Shown: in pieces, positions 8,233 to 18,149 of the stretch
Position numbering within the stretch: position 1 is the first letter of the stretch
How the letters are laid out: every line of letters starts with the position of its first letter
Assembly: GCF_002760245.1 (NCBI RefSeq)
Contig: NZ_ASCA01000066.1
Location: 1 to 53,208 of the forward strand
Reading direction: 5' to 3'
DNA: 53,208 nucleotides
From: Streptococcus suis YS161
GTDB taxonomy: Bacteria > Bacillota > Bacilli > Lactobacillales > Streptococcaceae
Position numbers and translations under genes: made by a program
The notes under the pieces: model-generated
Databases searched by the model: none
The model's input: only the letters and a program-made list of their open reading frames with translations
What the model was told of the DNA's origin: nothing

Positions 8233-8967
8233 ATGGAACTTACCAAAAAAAATGTGTTTGTGACAGGTTCAAGTCGTGGAATCGGCTTGGCCATTGCCCA
8301 TAAGTTTGCAAGCCTTGGTGCCAATGTGGTGCTGAATGGTCGTGGTCAGCTGGGGCAGGACTTGCTGGATAGCTTTTCAAGCTACGGTGTCAAAGTGGTG
8401 GCGATTTCAGGCGATATTTCCAGCTCGGCAGATGCCAAACGAATGGTAGCTGAGGCAGTTGAGGCTCTTGGTAGCGTCGATATCTTGGTCAATAATGCAG
8501 GGATTACCAAAGACGGTATGGCCTTGCGAATGACGGAAGAAGATTTCGAGAGCGTTTTGAGTATCAATCTAACAGGGACCTTTAACATGACCCAGGCTGT
8601 TTTGAAACCGATGACCAAGGCACGTGAAGGGGCTATTATCAACCTTTCCAGTGTGGTCGGTTTGACAGGGAATGCTGGGCAGGCCAACTATGCCGCTTCT
8701 AAGGCAGGTGTGATCGGCTTTACAAAATCTATTGCCCGTGAAGTCGCTAGTCGCAATGTTCGTGTCAATGCTATCGCACCAGGCTTTATTCAGTCCGACA
8801 TGACAGATGTTCTGTCTGACAAAATCAAGGATGCCATGTTGGGGAAAATTCCGATGAAACGCTTTGGCTTGACGGAAGAAGTAGCGGATGTAGCTGTGTT
8901 CTTGGCGAAGCAAGAATACCTAACTGGACAAGTGATTGCCATTGACGGCGGCTTGACCATGCAATAA
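8233..8967 (+). CDS. fabG: 3-oxoacyl-ACP reductase
   Basis: NADPH-dependent reduction of 3-ketoacyl-ACP to 3-hydroxyacyl-ACP. A 244-residue short-chain dehydrogenase with the cofactor motif GSSRGIGLAIA (about residues 12-22), NNAG (about 86-89), catalytic Ser in NLSSVVG (about 139) and YAASK (about 152-156). It ends with the usual DGGLTMQ. Nine bases separate it from fabD with AAGGAG between them. A 290-bp gap containing palindromic repeats follows. Confidence 0.96.
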   Translation: MELTKKNVFVTGSSRGIGLAIAHKFASLGANVVLNGRGQLGQDLLDSFSSYGVKVVAISGDISSSADAKRMVAEAVEALGSVDILVNNAGITKDGMALRMTEEDFESVLSINLTGTFNMTQAVLKPMTKAREGAIINLSSVVGLTGNAGQANYAASKAGVIGFTKSIAREVASRNVRVNAIAPGFIQSDMTDVLSDKIKDAMLGKIPMKRFGLTEEVADVAVFLAKQEYLTGQVIAIDGGLTMQ

Positions 8968-8984
8968 TCCAGTCTTCCAGTTTA

Positions 8985-9215
8985 TCTTTTATTACTTCGA
9001 CGAGCGAGGAAACTTCGTTTCCAGATTTCCAGCTTCAAACAATTTATTGGATTGTTTGAACTCGCTTTGCCGTACTAACGGAGCGGTACTTACTATCGTA
9101 AGTACGATTTCCCATCTTCAATAGTCCAGTGGACTATTGAAGATGTCTGCAGCTTGTTGAAATGAACTTTGTTCGTAGTACTAAAAGCAAACTGAAAGAC
9201 TGCAATGACGCACTT
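8985..9215. repeat. Modular palindromic repeats between fabG and fabF
   Basis: Palindromes lie at 9034-9060 (TTCAAACAAT arms), 9086-9105 (GTACTTAC arms) and 9113-9145 (a perfect 16+1+16 palindrome around AGTCCAGTGGACT). Sequence here matches modules at 1-680: the ATTGTTTGAACTCGC stretch, the AATAGTCCAGTGGACTATT core and the GTACTAAAAG(T/C)AAACT stretch. It is an insertion of the same repeat family inside an otherwise tightly packed operon. Confidence 0.75.
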
Positions 9216-9260
9216 TGAATTCAATATTGTTTTGTGTGTTGTTTTAAGAGAGGTTTGAAA

Positions 9261-10496
9261 ATGACAAAATTAAATCGTGTAGTAGTAACAGGCTATGGTC
9301 TGACATCGCCAATTGGCAATACGCCAGAGGAATTCTGGGATAGCCTGGTCAATGGTAAGATTGGAATCGGAAAGATTACCAAGTTTGATACCAGTGAATA
9401 CTCTGTTCATAATGCTGCGGAAATAAAGGATTTTCCTTTTGACAAATACTTTGTTAAAAAAGATACTAACCGCTATGACAATTACTCCCTCTATGCTCTC
9501 TATGCAGCTCGTGAGGCAGTAACCAATGCTGGTCTGGATACAGAAGCGGTTGACAGCGACCGTTTCGGTGTTATCTTGTCAACTGGGATCGGTGGGATTT
9601 TGGAAATCGAAGAGCAGGTTGCTCGCATGAACGAAAAAGGACCAAAACGGATTCGTCCGATGGCACTTCCAAAAGCTCTTCCAAATATGGCGGCTGGAAA
9701 TATTGCCATGCAGGTTGGAGCCAATGGTGTCTGCAAGTGTGTCATCACAGCCTGTGCTTCGTCAAATGATGCCTTGGGTGAAGCCTTCCGAGAAATCAAG
9801 TTTGGCTTCCAAGATGTTATGCTGGCAGGTGGTTCAGAAGCGGCTATTACGCCTTTTGCCATCGGTGGTTTCCAGGCTTTGACAGCAATGTCGACAACTG
9901 AGGACCCAGAACGTGCTTCTATTCCCTTTGACAAGGACCGCAATGGTTTTGTCATGGGAGAAGGGGCTGCTGTCTTGGTCTTGGAAAGTTTGGAACACGC
10001 AGAAGCGCGTGAGGCAACCATCTTGGCTGAAATCGTTGGTTATGGAAATACCTGCGATGCCCACCACATGACCTCTCCACACCCAGAAGGTTTGGGGGCC
10101 ATTAAAGCTATGAAATTGGCGATTTCAGAGGCCGGTTTGGAGCCAGCTGATATTGACTATATCAATGCCCATGGCACTTCGACACCGGCTAATGAAAAAG
10201 GGGAAAGCCAAGCTATCGTATCTGTCTTCGGCAAGAACACGCCAGTTTCTTCCACCAAGTCCTTTACAGGTCACTTGTTGGGGGCAGCGGGTGCCGTTGA
10301 AGCAGCAGCTGTTATTGAGGCGATGCGTCATTCTTACGCACCAAAGACAGCAGGTACGACGGAGTTGTCTGACTATATCGAGGCGGATGTCATCTTCGGT
10401 CAAGGTCGTGACATGGAAATCCGTCATGCCATTTCAAATACATTTGGCTTTGGAGGTCACAACTCGGTGATTGCTTTCAAACGTTGGGAGGCTTAA
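9261..10496 (+). CDS. fabF: Beta-ketoacyl-ACP synthase II
   Basis: Condenses malonyl-ACP with acyl-ACP during elongation. The 411-residue thiolase-fold protein has nucleophile Cys165 in TACASSNDA and the two histidines in NAHGTSTP (about residue 305) and KSFTGHLLGA (about residue 340). I start at ATG 9261 (MTKLNRVVVTG), preceded by AGAGAGG. An in-frame ATG at 9234 adds nine residues outside the family and lacks a ribosome site. Its TAA is directly followed by the accB GTG start. The repeat-filled gap upstream may carry a separate promoter. Confidence 0.96.
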   Translation: MTKLNRVVVTGYGLTSPIGNTPEEFWDSLVNGKIGIGKITKFDTSEYSVHNAAEIKDFPFDKYFVKKDTNRYDNYSLYALYAAREAVTNAGLDTEAVDSDRFGVILSTGIGGILEIEEQVARMNEKGPKRIRPMALPKALPNMAAGNIAMQVGANGVCKCVITACASSNDALGEAFREIKFGFQDVMLAGGSEAAITPFAIGGFQALTAMSTTEDPERASIPFDKDRNGFVMGEGAAVLVLESLEHAEAREATILAEIVGYGNTCDAHHMTSPHPEGLGAIKAMKLAISEAGLEPADIDYINAHGTSTPANEKGESQAIVSVFGKNTPVSSTKSFTGHLLGAAGAVEAAAVIEAMRHSYAPKTAGTTELSDYIEADVIFGQGRDMEIRHAISNTFGFGGHNSVIAFKRWEA

Positions 10497-10973
10497 GTGA
10501 ATATTACAGAAATAAAGGACTTGATGAGTCAGTTTGACCAGTCAAGTTTGCGAGAATTTTCATATAGCAATGCTGGGGAAACCTTGCATTTCAGTAAAAA
10601 CCAGCAGGCGACAGCGGCTCCGAGTCCAATCGTAGAAGCTCCGCTTGCTCCAGTAGTTACAGCGAACCCAGCACCTGTACAGGCAGTTGAGACGAGTGAG
10701 GGAACTCCAGTAGAAGTTAACTCAAGTCCCGTAGCAGAGGGTGCGGTAGTGGAAAGTCCGCTTGTTGGAGTGGCCTATTTGTCACCAGCCCCTGACAAGC
10801 CAGCCTTTGTAGCAGTCGGCGATACGGTCAAAAAAGGGCAGACCCTCATGATTATCGAAGCCATGAAGGTCATGAACGAAGTGCCAGCTGATCGTGATGG
10901 TGTGGTCGCAGAGATTTTGGTGGCCAACCAGGACGTTGTAGAATTTGGACAAGGATTGGTACGCATCAAATGA
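10497..10973 (+). CDS. accB: Biotin carboxyl carrier protein of acetyl-CoA carboxylase
   Basis: Carries carboxybiotin between the AccC and AccAD active sites. The 158-residue protein has an N-terminal helical region, a Pro/Ala/Val-rich linker (about 38-85) and a C-terminal biotinyl domain with EAMKVMNE, where Lys124 is the biotin site. The start is GTG, immediately after the fabF stop with no gap. The ribosome site (GGGAGG) lies inside the end of fabF. It overlaps fabZ by four bases (ATGA). Confidence 0.95.
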   Translation: MNITEIKDLMSQFDQSSLREFSYSNAGETLHFSKNQQATAAPSPIVEAPLAPVVTANPAPVQAVETSEGTPVEVNSSPVAEGAVVESPLVGVAYLSPAPDKPAFVAVGDTVKKGQTLMIIEAMKVMNEVPADRDGVVAEILVANQDVVEFGQGLVRIK

Positions 10974-11392
10974 TTGATATTTTGAAAATTAAAGAGGCTC
11001 TTCCTCATCGCTACCCTATGCTCCTGGTCGATCGTGTCCTTGAAGTATCGGAAGATGAGATTGTCGCCCTTAAAAATGTGACCATTAACGAGCCCTTCTT
11101 CAACGGGCATTTCCCAGACTATCCTGTCATGCCAGGTGTTCTTATCATGGAGGCTTTGGCACAAACCGCAGGTGTCTTGGAGTTGTCCAAGGAAGAAAAC
11201 AAGGGCAAGCTGGTCTTTTATGCCGGCATGGATAAGGTTAAATTTAAGAAGCAAGTTGTACCTGGTGACCAGTTGATTATGACAGCTAAATTTATCAAAC
11301 GCCGTGGAACCATTGCGGTCGTTGAAGCAAAGGCAGAGGTGGACGGAAAACTGGCTGCGTCGGGGGTACTAACCTTTGCCATTGGAAATTAG
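10970..11392 (+). CDS. fabZ: 3-hydroxyacyl-ACP dehydratase
   Basis: Dehydrates 3-hydroxyacyl-ACP to trans-2-enoyl-ACP, the substrate shared by FabK and FabM. The 140-residue hot-dog protein has the catalytic pair His47 ([13 protein letters not shown]) and Glu61 (MEALAQ). Length is typical. It overlaps accB by ATGA, indicating translational coupling. Confidence 0.96.
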   Translation: MIDILKIKEALPHRYPMLLVDRVLEVSEDEIVALKNVTINEPFFNGHFPDYPVMPGVLIMEALAQTAGVLELSKEENKGKLVFYAGMDKVKFKKQVVPGDQLIMTAKFIKRRGTIAVVEAKAEVDGKLAASGVLTFAIGN

Positions 11393-11416
11393 TATCTAAA
11401 GGAGATAGGATTCATC

Positions 11417-12790
11417 ATGTTTGAGAAGATTTTGATTGCCAATCGTGGTGAGATTGCGGTGCGGATTATTCGTGCGGCCAGAGAGCTTGGGATTGCGACC
11501 GTGGCTGTCTATTCAGAGGCTGACAAGGAAGCTCTCCACACCATGTTGGCAGATGAGGCTGTCTGTATCGGTCCGGCCCGTTCGACAGACTCCTATCTCA
11601 ATATGCAGGCAGTCATCTCGGCGGCTGTTGTGACAGGTGCCCAGGCCATTCATCCTGGCTTTGGATTTTTGAGTGAAAACTCTAAATTCGCCACCCTCTG
11701 TGAAGAGGTCGGTATCAAATTTATCGGGCCTTCTGGGACGGTCATGGATACCATGGGCGATAAAATCAATGCCCGAGCAGAGATGATTAAGGCTCAAGTG
11801 CCTGTTATTCCAGGATCAGACGGTGAAGTCTTAACTAGCCAAGAAGCTCTTGCAATCGCTGAGAAAATTGGGTACCCTGTCATGCTCAAAGCATCGGCAG
11901 GAGGTGGCGGTAAGGGGATTCGTAAGGTGGAAAAAGCTGAAGACCTAGTGCCTGCCTTTGAATCAGCTTCCAGTGAGGCCAAGGCAGCCTTTGGAAACGG
12001 AGCCATGTATATGGAGCGTGTTGTCTATCCAGCCCGGCATATCGAGGTGCAGATTTTGGCGGACCAACACGGCCATGTCATCCATCTAGGAGAACGGGAT
12101 TGTTCCCTTCAGCGTAACAATCAAAAGGTTTTGGAAGAAGCTCCATCTATCGCTATTGGTCAGACCATGCGGGACCGTATCGGTCAAGCAGCAGTGCGGG
12201 CTGCCCAGTCAGTTGGTTATGAAAATGCGGGGACCATTGAGTTTCTCTTGGATGAAGCCAAGGGCGAATTTTACTTCATGGAAATGAACACACGGGTGCA
12301 GGTGGAACACCCTGTTACCGAATTTGTCACTGGTGTGGATATTGTCAAGGAGCAAATCAAGATTGCGGCTGGTCAGGAACTCAGTGTCCGACAAGAAGAT
12401 GTGAAGATTACTGGTCATGCCATTGAATGCCGGATCAATGCTGAAAATCCAGCCTTTAACTTTGCCCCAAGTCCAGGTAAGATTTCCAACCTCTACCTGC
12501 CAAGTGGCGGCGTTGGTCTGCGTGTGGATTCGGCAGTTTATCCAGGCTACACCATTCCGCCATATTATGATTCTATGATTGCCAAGGTTATCGTGCATGG
12601 GGAAAATCGTTTTGAAGCCCTGATGAAGATGCAGCGAGCCCTCTACGAATTGGAAATTGACGGAGTGGTGACCAATACAGACTTCCAGCTGGACTTGATT
12701 TCCGACAAGCGAGTGGTGGCAGGTGACTACGATACTGCCTACCTCATGGAAGAATTTTTACCCCGCTATCAGGAAGAATTAAAAAAGTAA
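11417..12790 (+). CDS. accC: Biotin carboxylase of acetyl-CoA carboxylase
   Basis: ATP-dependent carboxylation of the biotin on AccB. The 457-residue ATP-grasp protein starts IANRGEIAVRI. It has the glycine-rich ATP loop ASAGGGGKGIRKV (about residues 158-170), catalytic-centre residues in EMNTRVQVEHPVTE (about 288-301) and a C-terminal lid from about 335. AAAGGAG precedes the ATG. Confidence 0.97.
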   Translation: MFEKILIANRGEIAVRIIRAARELGIATVAVYSEADKEALHTMLADEAVCIGPARSTDSYLNMQAVISAAVVTGAQAIHPGFGFLSENSKFATLCEEVGIKFIGPSGTVMDTMGDKINARAEMIKAQVPVIPGSDGEVLTSQEALAIAEKIGYPVMLKASAGGGGKGIRKVEKAEDLVPAFESASSEAKAAFGNGAMYMERVVYPARHIEVQILADQHGHVIHLGERDCSLQRNNQKVLEEAPSIAIGQTMRDRIGQAAVRAAQSVGYENAGTIEFLLDEAKGEFYFMEMNTRVQVEHPVTEFVTGVDIVKEQIKIAAGQELSVRQEDVKITGHAIECRINAENPAFNFAPSPGKISNLYLPSGGVGLRVDSAVYPGYTIPPYYDSMIAKVIVHGENRFEALMKMQRALYELEIDGVVTNTDFQLDLISDKRVVAGDYDTAYLMEEFLPRYQEELKK

Positions 12791-12795
12791 ATTAG

Positions 12796-14433
<1,638 letters not shown>

Positions 14434-14441
<8 letters not shown>

Positions 14442-14457
14442 GAAGACCTAGTATTTT
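14434..14457 (+). terminator. Terminator of the fab/acc operon
   Basis: AATACTAGG (14434-14442), AAGA loop, CCTAGTATT (14447-14455), then T's. The accA stop codon is inside the left arm. It closes the roughly 10.8-kb lipid-synthesis cluster. Confidence 0.85.
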
Positions 14458-14504
14458 TTGTGATATTTGATATAATAAATAAAATAGTTTCCAGGAGGTT
14501 TTCC

Positions 14505-14978
14505 ATGTTAGTAAAAGCAGATCTATCAAACGCAGAAGAATTGCTACCTATTCAGCACCGAGCATTTGCAGCTTTGTATGAAACCTATCAGGACCAGTAC
14601 AACCCTGCTATTGAAGCCATGGACTATTTCCAGTCACGCTTTGCACGACCAAATTGTAGCTATTACAAGATTATCGAGGAAGAGCACACAGTCGGCTTAG
14701 TACGGACAACAGTCGCTGAAGATGCAGACCAGGGCTGGCTAGGCTTGATTGGCATTGACCCAGACCACAGGGGAAAGGGCTATGGTCATAAGGCTATGTT
14801 AGAGTTAGAACAACTTTATCCAACGGTTAAGAGGTGGGTGCTCTGCACGGTCTTACAGGAAGCAAAGTTAGTTACTTTCTATGAGAGTCTAGGCTACAAG
14901 GCCATTAAAACCGAGCCTGAGCAGGAGGGTATGGATATGGTCTATATGGAGAAGTGGATAGGAGATTCAGATGCTTGA
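14505..14978 (+). CDS. GNAT-family N-acetyltransferase
   Basis: A 157-residue Gcn5-related acetyltransferase of unknown substrate. The acetyl-CoA motif A is IGIDPDHRGKGYGHKAMLELE at about residues 83-103, with the Q/R-x-x-G-x-G/A core as RGKGYG. The C-terminal FYESLGYKAIKTE is typical of the fold. The start is ATG 14505, with CCAGGAGG just upstream; the longer reading from 14460 begins inside the accA terminator. It overlaps the next gene by eight bases, so the two are probably co-expressed. Confidence 0.85.
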   Translation: MLVKADLSNAEELLPIQHRAFAALYETYQDQYNPAIEAMDYFQSRFARPNCSYYKIIEEEHTVGLVRTTVAEDADQGWLGLIGIDPDHRGKGYGHKAMLELEQLYPTVKRWVLCTVLQEAKLVTFYESLGYKAIKTEPEQEGMDMVYMEKWIGDSDA

Positions 14979-15603
14979 ACAGTGTCGCAGATACCTGGAT
15001 TATCAAGGGGTTCATTATTGCAAGCCTGAAAAAGCAGGAGCTTTGGCAGGCGATATGATAGCCTTAAGAAATGTAGCACAGGCAGCACGCAAGGAGTTTC
15101 AGACATTAAGTTTAGTCTTAGCTGAGCACGTCAGTCCCTTTGTGCCTGAGAGGGTCAGTCAATGGATGAATCAAGCCCAAATTTGCAGACCGCATTTTTG
15201 GACCTATTACCGTTTGCCCTCTGCCAGTCTAACGAACTCAGCTCTAGCTATTCGTCTGTATGGTAAGGGAACTGAGGCGGGGATTTCAGTAGAAGTCAGT
15301 TTTATTGAGCGAAAGAAAGTGGAGACCTCTCTGCTTCAGCAAAATCGTGTTCTGAACTGCTCGATTGCGGCACCACTTTATTACTGGGTGCAAGAGGGAC
15401 AGGTATTTTATCGCCTAGATGGAACTGAGGAGAATAGGCAGAGCCTATTACAAGCCGTCGAAGCAGGACGCGTTCGAAAAGTACTGGTCAAGTATGATGT
15501 ACCATTTAGAACCGTTACCTCCGGGGAGGAACTGCTGGAACGCTTGATTCAGGGCTTTTCTCTACTAGAACCCTACTTGAAGATGACACACCCCGCTGAA
15601 TAA
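14971..15603 (+). CDS. Conserved hypothetical protein
   Basis: A 210-residue soluble protein with no signal peptide or membrane segment. I do not recognise a catalytic motif. It is rich in aromatic residues and charged patches, with an N-terminal helical half and a C-terminal half that reads as mixed strand and helix. The only context clue is the eight-base overlap with the upstream GNAT gene, which implies co-translation. It might belong to an HI_0552-like family, but I cannot confirm this. Its stop codon lies in the loop of a hairpin. Confidence 0.75.
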   Translation: MLEQCRRYLDYQGVHYCKPEKAGALAGDMIALRNVAQAARKEFQTLSLVLAEHVSPFVPERVSQWMNQAQICRPHFWTYYRLPSASLTNSALAIRLYGKGTEAGISVEVSFIERKKVETSLLQQNRVLNCSIAAPLYYWVQEGQVFYRLDGTEENRQSLLQAVEAGRVRKVLVKYDVPFRTVTSGEELLERLIQGFSLLEPYLKMTHPAE

Positions 15604-15648
15604 TCAGTGGGGTGATGGCAACAAACATCGTAAGGGTGTTTGTTTTTT
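15589..15648 (+). terminator. Tandem hairpins ending the GNAT operon
   Basis: The first stem, CACCCCGCTGA (15589-15599) with TCAGTGGGGTG (15604-15614), has the stop codon in its loop. The second, AACAAACA (15620-15627) with TGTTTGTT (15637-15644), runs into six T's and is the canonical terminator. Confidence 0.8.
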
Positions 15649-15707
15649 AGTGTATATTGACAAATTCATTGAATTTTTGTAAAATTGTATCATAACAACA
15701 GAACAGC

Positions 15708-15736
15708 TTGATTGACATTGCGTGAAATCCTATAAT
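15708..15736 (+). promoter_or_regulatory. Promoter of the CPBP protease gene
   Basis: TTGATT (15708-15713), 17-bp spacer, TATAAT (15731-15736), about 45 bp before the start codon. A closer TTGACA at 15712 would give only a 13-bp spacer. Confidence 0.6.
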
Positions 15737-15780
15737 AGATTGAAGGCACTCTATATGATGGAGCGGAAGAGGAGAAGAGT

Positions 15781-16446
15781 ATGGAGAAACTGAGTCAAGG
15801 TTTGGAATGGATTGGTCGGAAGATTTGGTTATTATTAAGGATTTTTGGTCTCTTAGTGCTTGCTGTCCTTCCAGATCTGATTTTGGAAGAGTCCAAATCG
15901 CAAGTCACCTTGGTAATAGTTGGGCTGATGACGCTTGGACTTTTGGTCTTTTTCTGGTGGCGGGCTGAAAAAAATGATCTGTCAGTCTGGGACCCTAACA
16001 TTCTTACTTGGGACGGTCTGGCGATAGTTATATTAGCCTTTGCTATCATGCAGTTGACGGATATGCTTGGTTATTATTTGTTGGAATTGCAGGGGGCTAC
16101 CACAACAGAAAACGATGCTTCGATTATAGAATTTTTGAAGGGAGTTCCTTTTGGGCTGGCACTCTTGACAACAGCATTTTTGCCAGCAATTGCAGAAGAG
16201 GTTATATTGCGGGGTTATTTCTTTAAGAAATTGTTTGGGTCGCAAGCAGTTGTTGGAATCATTGTTTCAAGTCTGCTTTTCGGAGCCCTTCATGGACCGA
16301 CCGATTTTGCCTCTTGGCTGATTTATGGGGGAGGTGGCCTCATCTTTTGTATCCTCTATCATAAGACGGGCTACTTGATTTATCCTATTGCTGTCCATTT
16401 TATCAACAATGCTTGGTCGGTGGTGGCTTTCTATTATTTTCGATAA
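15781..16446 (+). CDS. CPBP-family intramembrane metalloprotease
   Basis: A 221-residue polytopic membrane protein of the CPBP (CAAX protease and bacteriocin-processing, 'Abi') family. Hydrophobic segments lie near 13-32, 41-60, 76-100, 120-137, 155-172, 178-193 and 197-218. Catalytic motifs are intact: EEVILRGYFF (about 139-148), the histidine of GALHGP (about 168-173) and HFINNAW near the C-terminus. Substrates are unknown; relatives act in bacteriocin self-immunity, peptide maturation or surface-protein processing. It stands alone with its own promoter and terminator, and no bacteriocin gene is visible nearby. Confidence 0.88.
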   Translation: MEKLSQGLEWIGRKIWLLLRIFGLLVLAVLPDLILEESKSQVTLVIVGLMTLGLLVFFWWRAEKNDLSVWDPNILTWDGLAIVILAFAIMQLTDMLGYYLLELQGATTTENDASIIEFLKGVPFGLALLTTAFLPAIAEEVILRGYFFKKLFGSQAVVGIIVSSLLFGALHGPTDFASWLIYGGGGLIFCILYHKTGYLIYPIAVHFINNAWSVVAFYYFR

Positions 16447-16453
16447 ACACAAA

Positions 16454-16485
16454 GAAAAGACGATTCCGTTTGGAGTCGTCTTTTG
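16454..16485. terminator. Bidirectional terminator between the CPBP gene and the recombinase
   Basis: AAAAGACGATTCC (16455-16467) pairs with GGAGTCGTCTTTT (16472-16484) around a short loop. It separates the convergent CPBP and recombinase genes. Confidence 0.8.
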
Positions 16486-16526
16486 CTATTGTCAGTACAA
16501 GCCTTGTCACGATAGAGATAGGAATG

Positions 16527-17453
16527 TCAACAAAGTCCTGATAGTGACCGCATAATTAAATCAACATCTTGGTTTTCCAACTCACGAATGATATGAAGAT
16601 AGGTTTTCTGGGTCGTTGTTATGCTTGCATGACCAAGTCGTCTAGCAACACTTGCGATAGAGACCCCGGCAAATAATAAAATAGATGCATGGGTGTGTCG
16701 CAGGGCATGAATGGTGATGACAGGAAGGTTTGCACTTAGGCAACGCTTTTCAAGAATGGCATTGATGGTAGAGTTGTATATCCGCTCTTTCTTCACGAAA
16801 AGTAGGTCATCAGGTTGGGTGTGCTGCAATAAGTTGGCGAATTGGGTGCTGGTTTGCCAGTCGAGTTGGATTTTTCGAATTGAAGATTTATTTTTTGTAG
16901 GTAAAAATCCGCCGTCTCCTTTATAATTCCATGTTTTATCAATGGTCAATAGCTGTCGGTGAAAATCAAAATCTTGAGTAGTGAGAGCAAGGGCTTCGGA
17001 GAATCGAATACCTGTTTTAGCAATCAATAAGATGAGCCAATCCCAATTCAGCTCCTCTCCGAGACGTAATTCTTGTATCAACTGATGAAGTTCAAATTGG
17101 TTGAGGTATTTTGTCTTTTTCTTTCGAGGAAGTCTTCCTTTGATAATCACCTTACGTGTCGGGTCTCGTTCAATAATTCCTTCATCTACAGCATCTAAAA
17201 TAGCTCCTTTCAACTGGTGATGAAAATCCATGGTTGTCTGTCGTTCATGTGTTTTAGCATAGCTGTTAATCAATTCTTGGTAACGAACCCGATTCAAATC
17301 TTCCAACAACAGACTAGGAGCTAGTCTGATAAGCCACTGCAATGTCATTCTATATTTCTTGAGAGTGACTTCTCGAATGGCTCCTTCCTTGTAAATCCGT
17401 AGCCAATTTGCATAATAGTGATGGAAAAGCTGTTTTTCTTTTGATAAGTTCAT
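16527..17453 (-). CDS. Tyrosine recombinase (phage-type integrase)
   Basis: A 308-residue site-specific recombinase that cuts and rejoins DNA through a tyrosine. Residues 1-95 form a SAM-like core-binding domain. The catalytic domain shows Arg in TGIRFSEALAL (about 170-180), HALRHTH (about 249-255), the His of RRLGHASITTT (about 272) and the nucleophile in KTYLH (about 281). All are present, so the enzyme should be active. AAGGAGG precedes the ATG. It is divergent from the type I RM operon with only 120 bp between them. By analogy with the recombinase beside the pneumococcal variable hsdS locus, it may act on hsdS; the alternative is an island integrase. Confidence 0.9.
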   Translation of the reverse strand: MNLSKEKQLFHHYYANWLRIYKEGAIREVTLKKYRMTLQWLIRLAPSLLLEDLNRVRYQELINSYAKTHERQTTMDFHHQLKGAILDAVDEGIIERDPTRKVIIKGRLPRKKKTKYLNQFELHQLIQELRLGEELNWDWLILLIAKTGIRFSEALALTTQDFDFHRQLLTIDKTWNYKGDGGFLPTKNKSSIRKIQLDWQTSTQFANLLQHTQPDDLLFVKKERIYNSTINAILEKRCLSANLPVITIHALRHTHASILLFAGVSIASVARRLGHASITTTQKTYLHIIRELENQDVDLIMRSLSGLC

Positions 17454-17494
17454 GGCAGAACCTCCTTTTTAATTTTTAAAAATTACATAATTTA

Positions 17495-17523
17495 TTGACA
17501 GATTTCCGAGGAGATGCTATACT
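17495..17523 (+). promoter_or_regulatory. Promoter of the type I RM operon
   Basis: Consensus TTGACA (17495-17500), 17-bp spacer, TATACT (17518-17523), in the AT-rich gap between the divergent recombinase and the RM genes. Confidence 0.8.
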
Positions 17524-17573
17524 TATTTTAGCGAAAAAATGTAATTATGAAAAATTTCAAAGAAAGGAAAGTT

Positions 17574-18149
17574 ATGAAACTAGAAGAATTGGCTCACTTT
17601 ACGGGAGGTAGTTTACAGGTTCGCTTGGATACTACTAGCTGGGAAGATGCTAGAGACTATATCCTCTACAATCAGCAACATCATCAATTGGATGGTTATG
17701 AGGTGATAGAAGAAGTGATAGATAGTCGGACCGTGACGACAGATAGAGAAGTGACCTTGCTTGAGGAGGGAGACTTACTCTTTAGTTTACTATCGGGGAA
17801 GGCTGTTTTAGTGAGAGCAGAGCACGCAGGCTTACTCTATACACAGAACTATATCAAAATTGAACCCATTGCAAAGCTGGATAAGGTCTTCTTGCTGTAT
17901 CTGATCAATGAATCCTCGGCTATTAGACGGCAGTTTTACCAAAGCTTACAGGGGAGTGAGGTAATGAAATATACAGTCAAGCAACTGAAAAGTTTACAGC
18001 TAGGCGCCTTGCCTCCTTTAGATAGTCAGCAAAAATTAGGAAAGATTTATTTAGATGGATTAGCTTTACGGCAGAAGCGGCAAGCTTATGCGCAAGGAGA
18101 TTTTTTACGACTAACATATTTGTTAAAGGAGGTTTACGCACATGAATGA
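17574..18149 (+). CDS. Half-size HsdS-like specificity protein
   Basis: A 191-residue protein resembling one half of a type I specificity subunit. It begins KLEELAHFTGG, like the N-terminus of a TRD. A block of variable sequence follows. It ends with a conserved-region-like helix, LPPLDSQQKLGKIYLDGLALRQKR (about residues 152-175). A full HsdS has two such units. Half-size subunits can dimerise, but this one may instead modulate the full HsdS or the R subunit. The start at 17574 is chosen because AAAGGAAA precedes it. It overlaps hsdR by eight bases. It shares no long repeat with the downstream hsdS, so it is not part of the shuffling set. Confidence 0.75.
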   Translation: MKLEELAHFTGGSLQVRLDTTSWEDARDYILYNQQHHQLDGYEVIEEVIDSRTVTTDREVTLLEEGDLLFSLLSGKAVLVRAEHAGLLYTQNYIKIEPIAKLDKVFLLYLINESSAIRRQFYQSLQGSEVMKYTVKQLKSLQLGALPPLDSQQKLGKIYLDGLALRQKRQAYAQGDFLRLTYLLKEVYAHE

